From assembly GCA_002753335.1 (NCBI GenBank), contig PEAD01000010.1:1-64000 (forward strand): DNA of 64,000 nt, written 5' to 3'. Shown piece by piece: positions 42,225-50,284 of the stretch. The notes beneath the pieces were generated by a model. The model was not told the origin of the DNA, made no database searches, and worked only from the letters and a program-made list of their open reading frames with translations. Origin of the DNA: Nitrospirae bacterium MYbin3. Lineage in GTDB: Bacteria; Nitrospirota; Thermodesulfovibrionia; Thermodesulfovibrionales; Dissulfurispiraceae. How positions within the stretch are numbered: position 1 is the stretch's first letter; every line of letters begins with the position of its first letter. Both the position numbers and the translations under genes were made by a program.

Positions 42225-42686
42225 ATGACTCCCGAACAAAAACTGTTTGATTTAGGCATCACACTTCCGGAGCTGCCGAAACCGCTCGGCGCTTATGTGC
42301 CATGTGTGCAGTCAGGAAATCTGCTTTTCATAAGCGGCATGCTTCCATTAAGAGATGGAAAGCTTATGTTTACGGGCAAAGCGGGTGAGGAGGTTTCAGT
42401 TGAGGATGCTCAGGCAGGTGCAAAACAGTCCGCCATCAATGCCCTTGCGGTTGTAAAAGCTCACTGTGGCAGCCTCTCAAAAATCAGAAAATGCATTAAG
42501 CTTACCGGGTTTATCGCCTCTACAACAGATTTCATTGATCAACCTAAGGTCTTAAACGGTGCATCCGAATTTTTATTTAAGGTTCTGGGAGAAAAAGGGC
42601 TTCATGCGCGCGCTGCAATAGGAGCGGCTGTGCTTCCTCTAAACGCAACCGTAGAAATAGATTTTATTTTTGAGATTGAAGATTAA
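42225..42686 (+). CDS. RidA-family protein
   Basis: 153 aa YjgF/YER057c/UK114-fold protein, of the COG0251 branch with a longer N terminus (FDLGITLPELPKPLGAYVPCVQSGNLLFISGMLP). RidA proteins hydrolyse reactive enamine/imine intermediates; family members of this longer type often lack the key Arg of true RidA, and no clear Arg at the usual R105 site is seen other than LHARAAIGAA. It follows leuC with a 1-nt gap and may protect branched-chain amino acid enzymes. Confidence 0.9.
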   Translation: MTPEQKLFDLGITLPELPKPLGAYVPCVQSGNLLFISGMLPLRDGKLMFTGKAGEEVSVEDAQAGAKQSAINALAVVKAHCGSLSKIRKCIKLTGFIASTTDFIDQPKVLNGASEFLFKVLGEKGLHARAAIGAAVLPLNATVEIDFIFEIED

Positions 42687-42709
42687 AAAATTGGAAGATA
42701 AGCTTTTAG

Positions 42710-42740
42710 AAAGGGGGCGCCGCAAGCGGCGCCCCCTTTT
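42710..42740. terminator. Bidirectional terminator between ridA and csp
   Basis: AAAGGGGGCGCCGC-AA-GCGGCGCCCCCTTT, 14-bp complementary arms (13 practical) flanked by A on the left and T on the right. It lies between convergent genes and would stop transcription from both sides. Confidence 0.9.
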
Positions 42741-42744
42741 TGGT

Positions 42745-42945
42745 TTACGCTTTTTGTACGTTTTCTGCCTTAGGACCTTTGGGGCCGTCAGCTATGTCAA
42801 ACGTTACTGCCTGACCTTCGCTGAGCGACTTGAATCCGCTGCCCTGAACGGCTGAATAGTGTACGAAGACGTCTCCGCCTTCATCGTTGGTGATGAACCC
42901 AAAACCTTTGGACTCATTGAACCACTTCACTTTTCCTTTCGCCAT
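42745..42945 (-). CDS. Cold-shock protein (CspA family)
   Basis: 66 aa single cold-shock domain with RNP1 (KGFGFI) and RNP2 (VFVHYSA), binding single-stranded RNA/DNA. AGGAGG precedes the ATG. The upstream leader holds an intrinsic-terminator-like hairpin (43010-43041) which could regulate read-through. It converges on ridA with the shared terminator between. Confidence 0.97.
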   Translation of the reverse strand: MAKGKVKWFNESKGFGFITNDEGGDVFVHYSAVQGSGFKSLSEGQAVTFDIADGPKGPKAENVQKA

Positions 42946-43009
42946 GTTGCTACACCTCCTTACTGTGCTAATGTGCTAAACTGATTTAAAGCTTACGGAG
43001 TCATGCCGC

Positions 43010-43041
43010 AAAAAAAACCGCAAAGTTAATGTCTTTGCGGT
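43010..43041 (-). terminator. Terminator-like hairpin in csp leader
   Basis: Read on the minus strand: ACCGCAAAG, a 7-nt loop, CTTTGCGGT (9-bp perfect stem), then eight T. It sits 65 nt upstream of the csp start codon and downstream of a possible promoter (TTGATT, 17 bp, AATACT around 43093-43121 on the minus strand). It may attenuate csp or stop antisense transcription from the helicase gene. Confidence 0.8.
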
Positions 43042-43177
43042 CATTTACAACAAAAACATCCGAACTTCATTTGGTAGTATTGCAGATAACTTAAAAAAAA
43101 TCAAGACCGGAAACACACTTTTTACGCAATAATAACAACCGTTGCCTGCACCCCTCTCCTTAAGTTATTATTAGTCT

Positions 43178-43585
43178 ATGATTAAATGGACCGACGACCT
43201 TTTGATAGGAATAGACGCTATAGACGATCAGCACAAAGAGCTCTTCGAAAGGATTGGCCAATTTTACGACTCGATAGACAAGGGATTGACCGCGCCCCAA
43301 GTTAACGAGATAATGGACTATCTTGCTGATTACGCCAACACCCATTTCGCAACGGAAGAGGGGTACATGTCGCAATATGATTATCCGGAATACAGACAGC
43401 ACAAAGAGCTGCACCAAGTGTTTATTTCGGACCTCTATACCATACAAAAAAGACTTAGTCAGGACGGCTTTTCAAGCCTGCTCGGGGCTGAATTAGAAGG
43501 CTCACTCTATCATTGGCTTGTTGAACACGTATCACAAGTTGATAAAAAACTCGCCGACTATCTGAAAGACAAAATCAAAAGCTGA
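43178..43585 (+). CDS. Bacteriohemerythrin
   Basis: 135 aa four-helix protein with all di-iron ligands of the family: H19, H56, E60 (HxxxE), H75, H79 (HxxxH), H117 and D122. Bacteriohemerythrins bind O2 reversibly and serve for sensing, delivery or protection in microaerophiles and anaerobes. It is a stand-alone domain without signal peptide, so cytosolic. Its stop lies 1 nt from the stop of the convergent helicase gene. Confidence 0.95.
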   Translation: MIKWTDDLLIGIDAIDDQHKELFERIGQFYDSIDKGLTAPQVNEIMDYLADYANTHFATEEGYMSQYDYPEYRQHKELHQVFISDLYTIQKRLSQDGFSSLLGAELEGSLYHWLVEHVSQVDKKLADYLKDKIKS

Positions 43586-43586
43586 T

Positions 43587-45884
43587 TCAGGCAAATAACG
43601 CATTCAAAAAAAACAGTGCGCCTTTTTTGTCGAGCGGAGTATTGGCCGAACCGCACTGTGAATCTTGAACGCACGAAGGGCAGCCCTCTTCACAGTCGCA
43701 ATTATTTGCAATCTCAATTGCAGAATTTATCCAGTCTTCAGGCAGGTCCAAAACTCGCCTTGCCAGTCCTATGCCGCCTTCGCATCCGTCGTAAATAAAT
43801 ATCGCTGGAGTCTTGAATTCAGGATAGAGCGGATAACTCAAGCCTCCGATATCTCCCTTATCGCAAAGAGAGAACAGCGGCAACGCCGAGATGAGCAGAT
43901 GTTCCGCCGCATGGATTGTGCCCGAAAAATCAAAGCCTTTGTCCCTTAGGCTATTTTCGAGCTTTTTGCTTATTATCATCGCAATACCTTCTGTCTCGAA
44001 AATATATTCAGGCATCTCGACGCTATATCTTGAAAGCCTCGAACCATTATACAGGTTCTTCCTGTCATAACCGACAACCCGATAAGTTATCCTCAGCCTG
44101 CCATGATAAAGCCCGATGTCGCGGCTGAGCTGCCTTTCAGAAGCTTGCGGCGCACCTATTATCTCTATATGCTCATTTGAAAGCGCCTGTGTGTAATAAT
44201 CAACATCCACCTCCCTGCAGTAAGCAGTCTTTTCTGCAGGGTTTGAAGCTCGCACTTCATACTGCCTGCCCCTGTGAAGATAAATGGCGCCGGGAAACCC
44301 ATCCCTGTAGATCCTTTTGCCATCGAGGTCTCCTATGTATTTACCTGCCTCATCCCTTAGTTTCATAGGCCTGCCGATTGACCGGATGCCAACTTCTGAA
44401 TGATAAAGTCTCTTGGGTGTAAACCAGCTTCTGCCTGCCTTGCCGCGTCGCAGCGCACCTTCCCTTTCAAGTTCCTGCACCGCAAATGAAAAGGCATCAG
44501 CATCATATGACTTCTCATCATCCTTTAATCCCAATTCTGCAGCCGCACATATGAGATGTTTTTTCATAATCGCAGTATTTTCGGGATGGCAGATTGCAGC
44601 CTCGTGCGGCTTCTCAAAAAATGTCTCTGGATGAGAAACAATATAATGGTCAAGAGCATCCTTCAACGCAAGCATAACTATCAAAGAGTCCTGACCCTCC
44701 CTGCCTACCCTTCCGGCCCTCTGCCATGTGCTCGAGACCGAACCCGGATATCCGCAAAGTATGCAGACATCAAGTCCGCCAATATCTACGCCGAGTTCAA
44801 GCGCGCTGGTGGAGATGACACCAACAAGCTCGCCGTTGAAAAGCCTCCGCTCGATATCTCTCCGTTCCTGCGGCAAAAAGCCGGCCCTGTAAGGACTTAT
44901 TTTATCCCTAAGCAGTGGCGCTCGTTCTATGCTCCAGCGATAGATAAGTTCGGTTATCTTTCTTGCCTTTGTGAACAAAATAGTACGCAATCCCGCATTG
45001 ATGCATTTTACAAAAACCTTTGTAGCCTCAGAATATGTACTGTCTATCGGGCTTATGAATACGAAATTGCGCCCCGACTGGGGAGCTCCTGTATTGTTCA
45101 CCAATTCAAAATTGTGTCCGGTCAAAGACTCCGAAAGCTCTTTGGGATTGGCTATTGTGGCGGAGCAGGAGATAATCTGAGGATTGCTTCCCCAATGGCT
45201 GCATATTCTTTTGAGCCTTCGCAGAACATGGCTGACATGCGAGCCAAACACGCCCCTGTACGCATGGATCTCATCAACCACGATAAATCTTAGGTTCCTG
45301 AAAAACACCTCCCATTTTCGGTGAAACTGGTTGAGCGCAAGATGCAGCATGTCAGGATTTGTAAATACAATGTTAGGAGGGTTGTCGCGTATTTTCTTTC
45401 TTATGTAAGGTGTGGTGTCTCCGTCATAAACCTCCGCAAAATCTAGGCCGCTTTTATTTTTAATCTGCTGCGGCAAACAGTCGGCAAGCAAATCGTTGAT
45501 CTTTTTTATCTGATCCTGCTCAAGCCCCTTGAGGGGGAATATATAGAGCGCCTTTGCATCAGAATCATAGAGCATCGATTCTATAACCGGGATATTGTAA
45601 ATCAAGCTCTTGCCGCTTGCAGTCGGTGTCATGACCACAAGATTATGGCCCTGCCTTATCCTCTCTATGCCTTCGGCCTGATGCGTATAAAACTTTGTGA
45701 TGCCCCTCTTAGTTAAGGCATCCCTGAGAACAGGCATTATCTGTATGTTGGCAAAAGAAGGCTCTGTGGCAGATACAAAACGATTCTCCGTAACTCCAGG
45801 GCCTATCGTCCGATCCGTTTTCAAAAAGTCGATGATGGATGCTATTTTGTCTTCTTGTTCCATTGGAAGGAAAATGTCTGACAA
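43587..45884 (-). CDS. MrfA-like DEAD/DEAH helicase with DUF1998 domain
   Basis: 765 aa superfamily 2 helicase. Walker A is TPTASGKSLIY, motif II is DEIH (VVDEIHAYRG), motif III SCSATIANP, motif VI QRAGRVGR. The C-terminal DUF1998 region carries the four-Cys zinc site (CDCEEGCPSC). MrfA in Bacillus is a 3'-5' DNA helicase for UvrABC-independent repair of mitomycin damage; relatives occur in many phyla. No MrfB exonuclease is adjacent. It is convergent with the hemerythrin gene. Confidence 0.94.
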   Translation of the reverse strand: MSDIFLPMEQEDKIASIIDFLKTDRTIGPGVTENRFVSATEPSFANIQIMPVLRDALTKRGITKFYTHQAEGIERIRQGHNLVVMTPTASGKSLIYNIPVIESMLYDSDAKALYIFPLKGLEQDQIKKINDLLADCLPQQIKNKSGLDFAEVYDGDTTPYIRKKIRDNPPNIVFTNPDMLHLALNQFHRKWEVFFRNLRFIVVDEIHAYRGVFGSHVSHVLRRLKRICSHWGSNPQIISCSATIANPKELSESLTGHNFELVNNTGAPQSGRNFVFISPIDSTYSEATKVFVKCINAGLRTILFTKARKITELIYRWSIERAPLLRDKISPYRAGFLPQERRDIERRLFNGELVGVISTSALELGVDIGGLDVCILCGYPGSVSSTWQRAGRVGREGQDSLIVMLALKDALDHYIVSHPETFFEKPHEAAICHPENTAIMKKHLICAAAELGLKDDEKSYDADAFSFAVQELEREGALRRGKAGRSWFTPKRLYHSEVGIRSIGRPMKLRDEAGKYIGDLDGKRIYRDGFPGAIYLHRGRQYEVRASNPAEKTAYCREVDVDYYTQALSNEHIEIIGAPQASERQLSRDIGLYHGRLRITYRVVGYDRKNLYNGSRLSRYSVEMPEYIFETEGIAMIISKKLENSLRDKGFDFSGTIHAAEHLLISALPLFSLCDKGDIGGLSYPLYPEFKTPAIFIYDGCEGGIGLARRVLDLPEDWINSAIEIANNCDCEEGCPSCVQDSQCGSANTPLDKKGALFFLNALFA

Positions 45885-46036
45885 AAACCATAACAGCTTT
45901 TAAATGTATAGTCAATAACAAAAATAAAATGTCACAATTTGCCTGTTTGAATACTTCATTAATTTCGATTTTTGTGTTATATTTTGTTGCATATTTTAGT
46001 TCTCTTTTCCTTTAAAATTATTGCTAGACAAACCTT

Positions 46037-47752
46037 ATGATTGCAAAAAAGAATAATTTTATACATAAAAAACTAGAAAAAATTTTAGTTGCAACAGCCA
46101 CATATAACGAGGCTGCAAACATAAAAGAATTTGTCCAGCGTGTCCGCAATGTTTTGGGCAATTCACAAGAGATCCTTGTAGTCGATGACAATTCCACGGA
46201 TGGAACAGGCAATATTGTCCGCGGCCTTATGGTTTCGGACAAACATCTGCATATAGTTACTCGCCGCTGTAAAATGGGTATCGGATCCGCCCACAAAATG
46301 ATGATGCTATACGCTATCTCTAACGAATATGACTATTTGGTCACAATGGATGGGGATCTTTCTCACCAACCGGAAGAAATCCCATCATTACTTAAACATG
46401 CAGGCAAGAATGTTTTTGTGATCGGTTCGCGCTATATGCCAGGCGGCAACTCAGATTACACCGGCACAAGGATGGCTCTGTCAAGAATTGGAAATTTCAT
46501 GGCAAGAATTATGCTGGGAATCCCTTTGAGAGAATTTACAACATCCTTCCGGGTATTTGACGTCAATCTATTGAAAAGCACACCTATAGAAGATATAAAA
46601 AGCAACGGGTACTCATTCTTTGTAGAAATGGTAAGCCTTATGAAAATGGTCGGCGCCAGACTAATCGAAGCCCCTATCCATTTCAAAGACAGAAAAAATG
46701 ACGTCTCGAAAATACCGCAATTTCAGGTATTGGCAAGCCTTTATAATCTGATAGTTCTTATGTTTAAGCAGCATTTGATTTTTAGGCCCATTGATTACAT
46801 CAAATCATACGACAAGAGTTGTCGGTCATGTGGAGAAAAGGCCTTGCTGCCATTGTGGAGAGACAAGCAAAATCGAAAAGCAGAAAAGCTTACACATAAA
46901 AACTATAACTGCTCCAGCATACAGACAGAAGCAGCCCCCCCAGTACTGTTCGAGTGCTTCTGCTGCGGGTTAATTCAGATACCCTCATCAAACTGTGGTT
47001 CGGTAGACCGCGAAATATATGCCCAAGTCGAAGATGAAACATACTTATCCAACTTTTCTGTTAAGCTTATGACGTTTAGAAACGCTTTTAGAAAAATAGC
47101 TGCCTATCTTCCTAAAAAGGAGCTGAATATTCTTGACATCGGATCATATTATGGAGCGTTCCTTGAGGTGGTTAAGGAAGCAGGACATCATGGCTACGGT
47201 ATTGAACCGTCACACATAGCATCAGCCCACTCTCGAGACATTCTGAAGCACAAGGTGGCAACCGGTTATTTCCCAGGCAAATTACCATTTCAAAATGTCA
47301 GCTTTGATCTTATAACCACGTGGGATGTGCTCGAACACGTAGATGAGCCGGATAATTTCATTGCAGCTATCAGTGAATTATTGCCAAATGACGGATTGCT
47401 GGCAGTCTCATCGATCATCTCAGATTCCTTTATAGCCAAAATACTGCGAAAACATTGGCATTGGATCCTACCCATGCACCTGACATACTTTAGAAAGCAC
47501 CAGATATTAGACATGCTTGACCGGCATGGATTCGATGTTCTTGGTTATCTTCATCACACACACTACGCATCGGTATCATATGCCATGCGTGGAGCGTCCA
47601 GGAACATGCATCCTTCGGTGCGAATGCTTGTAAAGCATATCTCAAAAGTTATTCCAGCTTCACTTGTTATCCCATTTTCTCTAGGAGATGTCCGCATGTT
47701 TATATGCAAAAAAAGACCTGTTTCAGTAGTGACTGATTTATTGCCCGCATGA
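46037..47752 (+). CDS. Fusion of GT2 glycosyltransferase and SAM-dependent methyltransferase
   Basis: 571 aa. Residues 1-240 are a GT2 of the dolichol-phosphate-mannose synthase type (VATATYNEAANI, VVDDNSTDGT, MDGDLSHQPEE). A zinc-ribbon-like section (CRSCGEKALLPLW...CFCCGL) at about 250-330 precedes a methyltransferase (LDIGSYYGAFLEVVKE, TTWDVLEHVDEP) of the Methyltransf_11/13 kind to the end. The order GT-Zn-MT suggests it transfers a sugar to a lipid carrier and methylates it, inference only. It overlaps the next gene by 4 nt. It starts the accessory region. Confidence 0.9.
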   Translation: MIAKKNNFIHKKLEKILVATATYNEAANIKEFVQRVRNVLGNSQEILVVDDNSTDGTGNIVRGLMVSDKHLHIVTRRCKMGIGSAHKMMMLYAISNEYDYLVTMDGDLSHQPEEIPSLLKHAGKNVFVIGSRYMPGGNSDYTGTRMALSRIGNFMARIMLGIPLREFTTSFRVFDVNLLKSTPIEDIKSNGYSFFVEMVSLMKMVGARLIEAPIHFKDRKNDVSKIPQFQVLASLYNLIVLMFKQHLIFRPIDYIKSYDKSCRSCGEKALLPLWRDKQNRKAEKLTHKNYNCSSIQTEAAPPVLFECFCCGLIQIPSSNCGSVDREIYAQVEDETYLSNFSVKLMTFRNAFRKIAAYLPKKELNILDIGSYYGAFLEVVKEAGHHGYGIEPSHIASAHSRDILKHKVATGYFPGKLPFQNVSFDLITTWDVLEHVDEPDNFIAAISELLPNDGLLAVSSIISDSFIAKILRKHWHWILPMHLTYFRKHQILDMLDRHGFDVLGYLHHTHYASVSYAMRGASRNMHPSVRMLVKHISKVIPASLVIPFSLGDVRMFICKKRPVSVVTDLLPA

Positions 47753-49170
47753 ACATATTACTGATAAACCCTCCAGTTCACCATGAAATTAGAGGCCCGC
47801 ATCCTTTTAAAGCGAAGGACATGGGCATATTTCCGCATCTGGGTTTGATGTATATAGCCACAGTGCTTAAACAAAACGATGAGTTTCAGGTAAAGCTTGT
47901 AGATATGGCTTTGGAGCAGACTGAGTTGCCACAAATTATAGAAACCTTCAAATCTTTCGCACCAAAGGTAGTTGGAATATCATCTTATACAGACTGCCTT
48001 TATGATTTGTATGAGCTTGTGAAAATGCTCAGACAAACCTCCAGAGATGTTGTGATTTGTATAGGAGGACCACATGTTGAGGTTTACGCTAATGAAACAT
48101 TGGAAAGCTTCCCTGTGGATTGCATTATACGCGGCGATGGAGAATATGCCTTTCGGGAACTTTGCCGCCGAGTGCGTGATTCAAAAAGCTGGACTGATGT
48201 ACTGGGGATTGGATATAGAAAAGATAATATCAATCACCTAAATACCCCGTGGCAGGTGGAGAATCTGGATAATCTCCTGTTTCCCGAAAGGTCAATGTCA
48301 ACCTTGTCGAGCGTAAAATCTGCAGTGTCAAGGGGGGCTGCAATTACAAGTATTTGTTCCAGCCGCGGATGTCCATATCAGTGCACGTTCTGCAACAGTC
48401 CTTACAAAATCCATCGTATGCGTTCTGCACATAATGTTGTTGCAGAAATCGACTACTGTTACCAGACATATGGAATACATGAGTTTTTCTTTTTTGATGA
48501 CCTCTTTAATTTTAATACAGGCCGCCTTTCAGAAATTTGTGATGCAATAAATAACTTGTCCTATAAAATAACATGGAGCTTCAGGGGCAGGGTCAACCAT
48601 CTTGATGAAGAGATACTGCTGACATGCAAAAACGCCGGCTGCATAAGAATTCACTTCGGAGTGGAAGCCGGAACTGAACGGATGCTGAAAATTTACAAAA
48701 AAAGAATAAATCTGGAAGAAATAAAAAATATCTTCGCTATCTGCCGGAAGATAGGAATAGAGACTGTCGGAAATTTTATTATCGGTGGACCTACGGAAAC
48801 CAAGCAAGAAATCGAAACAACAATCAAATTCAGTATCGCCCTGAATCCAACCTACGTTGAATACCATGTGCTAGTGCCATATCCTTATACAGAAATTTAC
48901 AAGGATATGCTGGCAAAAAAATTGTTGCAAAATGACATTTGGAAACAGTATGCACTGCATCCACAACGTAACTTTGATCCTCCTCTTTGTGAGGATACAA
49001 TGACCAGAGATGAATTATACAAATTGCTGAATACAGCATATAAAAGATTCTATTTCAGAGGAACTTATATACTCAAACAGATGTTGATGCTGTCAAGCCT
49101 CAAAGACCTCTTAATTAAAATTAACGGTGCCTTCAAATTAGCATTGATTGTGCTAAAAAAGAGAACATAA
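47749..49170 (+). CDS. B12-binding-domain radical SAM protein
   Basis: 473 aa with N-terminal B12-binding-like Rossmann part (ILLINPPVHHE, VVGISSYTDCLYDLYELVK, CIGGPHVEVY) and radical SAM core with cluster motif CSSRGCPYQCTFC, followed by GGPTET and HVLVPYPYTEIYK. This BchE/P-methylase-type architecture occurs in many methyl- or ring-modifying enzymes; the reaction cannot be told. Overlap of 4 nt with the GT2-methyltransferase gene suggests joint action on a glycan or lipid precursor. Confidence 0.9.
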   Translation: MNILLINPPVHHEIRGPHPFKAKDMGIFPHLGLMYIATVLKQNDEFQVKLVDMALEQTELPQIIETFKSFAPKVVGISSYTDCLYDLYELVKMLRQTSRDVVICIGGPHVEVYANETLESFPVDCIIRGDGEYAFRELCRRVRDSKSWTDVLGIGYRKDNINHLNTPWQVENLDNLLFPERSMSTLSSVKSAVSRGAAITSICSSRGCPYQCTFCNSPYKIHRMRSAHNVVAEIDYCYQTYGIHEFFFFDDLFNFNTGRLSEICDAINNLSYKITWSFRGRVNHLDEEILLTCKNAGCIRIHFGVEAGTERMLKIYKKRINLEEIKNIFAICRKIGIETVGNFIIGGPTETKQEIETTIKFSIALNPTYVEYHVLVPYPYTEIYKDMLAKKLLQNDIWKQYALHPQRNFDPPLCEDTMTRDELYKLLNTAYKRFYFRGTYILKQMLMLSSLKDLLIKINGAFKLALIVLKKRT

Positions 49171-49185
49171 AAATGAAAAATCTTC

Positions 49186-50202
49186 TCAATCTAGCAACTT
49201 CATGTCATGCTCAACCATAATTCGGACTATGTCCCGAAACGAAGTGCGAGGACTCCAGCCCAGCTTTTCCCTTGCCTTTGAATAGTCGCCCCTCACAACA
49301 TCCACCTCGGTAGGCCTGAAGAAATCAGGATTAACCTTAACCACCACCTTTCCGGAAGCCTTGTCAATACCTTTTTCTTGAATGCCTCTCCCCTCCCAGC
49401 CAATCTCTATGCCGACAATACTGAATGCTGTTTCCACAAACTCCTTTATGCTATGCGTCTCGCCGGTGGCCACCACATAGTCATCAGGCTCGGACTGCTG
49501 CATCATAAGCCACATCGCCTCCGCATATTCAGGGGCGTATCCCCAGTCGCGTCTTGCCTCAAGATTACCGAGGTCGATATGGTCCTGCAATCCATGTTTA
49601 ATGCGGGCCACCGAATACGTAATCTTTCTCGTCACGAAATCGAGCTCCCTGAGCGGAGATTCATGGTTGAACAGGAGGCCTGAACATATGAACATCTTGT
49701 ATGCCTCTCTGAAATTTACGGCCATCCAGTAACCGAACAGCTTGGATGCTGCATAGGGACTCCTTGGATAAAACGGTGTCAGCTCTGTCTGCGGAGTTTC
49801 CCTTACCTTGCCGAACATTTCGCTCGTAGAGGCCTGATAAAATTTGACCGGCTTATCAAGAACCCTTATAGCTTCAATAACCCGCAAAGAGCCCATGCCG
49901 GTAACATCAGCCGTAAATAAAGGCTGCTCAAATGAAAGCGCTACAGAGCTCTGGGCTCCAAGGTTATAGATTTCGTCAGGCATAGATTTTTTTATGACGT
50001 AGAGAATATTTGTAAATTCGAGAAGCTCAACAGGCACAAACTTGATACTGTCAGCTATTCCGAGAGTTGCAAGGTTATGAGGGCTGCTGTCTAGCCTCTT
50101 TCTCAGAGCTCCGTAAACCTCGTAGCCCTTTTCGAGAAGAAGTCTGCTCAAATAAGCACCGTCCTGTCCGGTTATTCCTATAATAAGAGCCTTTTTTGCC
50201 AT
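49186..50202 (-). CDS. gmd: GDP-mannose 4,6-dehydratase
   Basis: 338 aa from ATG 50202 with GGGGAGGAT upstream; a longer frame to 50220 has no site. The NAD(P) fold shows ITGQDGAYLSRLLLEKGYEVYG; the catalytic SDR set STSEMFG and YPRSPYAASKLFGYW is present. The enzyme makes GDP-4-keto-6-deoxymannose from GDP-mannose, the first step to GDP-fucose, GDP-rhamnose or GDP-perosamine. It is transcribed leftward, opposite to its flanking genes, and supports a glycan role for this region. Confidence 0.95.
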   Translation of the reverse strand: MAKKALIIGITGQDGAYLSRLLLEKGYEVYGALRKRLDSSPHNLATLGIADSIKFVPVELLEFTNILYVIKKSMPDEIYNLGAQSSVALSFEQPLFTADVTGMGSLRVIEAIRVLDKPVKFYQASTSEMFGKVRETPQTELTPFYPRSPYAASKLFGYWMAVNFREAYKMFICSGLLFNHESPLRELDFVTRKITYSVARIKHGLQDHIDLGNLEARRDWGYAPEYAEAMWLMMQQSEPDDYVVATGETHSIKEFVETAFSIVGIEIGWEGRGIQEKGIDKASGKVVVKVNPDFFRPTEVDVVRGDYSKAREKLGWSPRTSFRDIVRIMVEHDMKLLD

Positions 50203-50284
50203 GATATCCTCCCCATACAATTAGATAACAAGAAATTATAGCTGACAATAATGAAGAAATGAAAAAAATATTTAATGTGATAAA

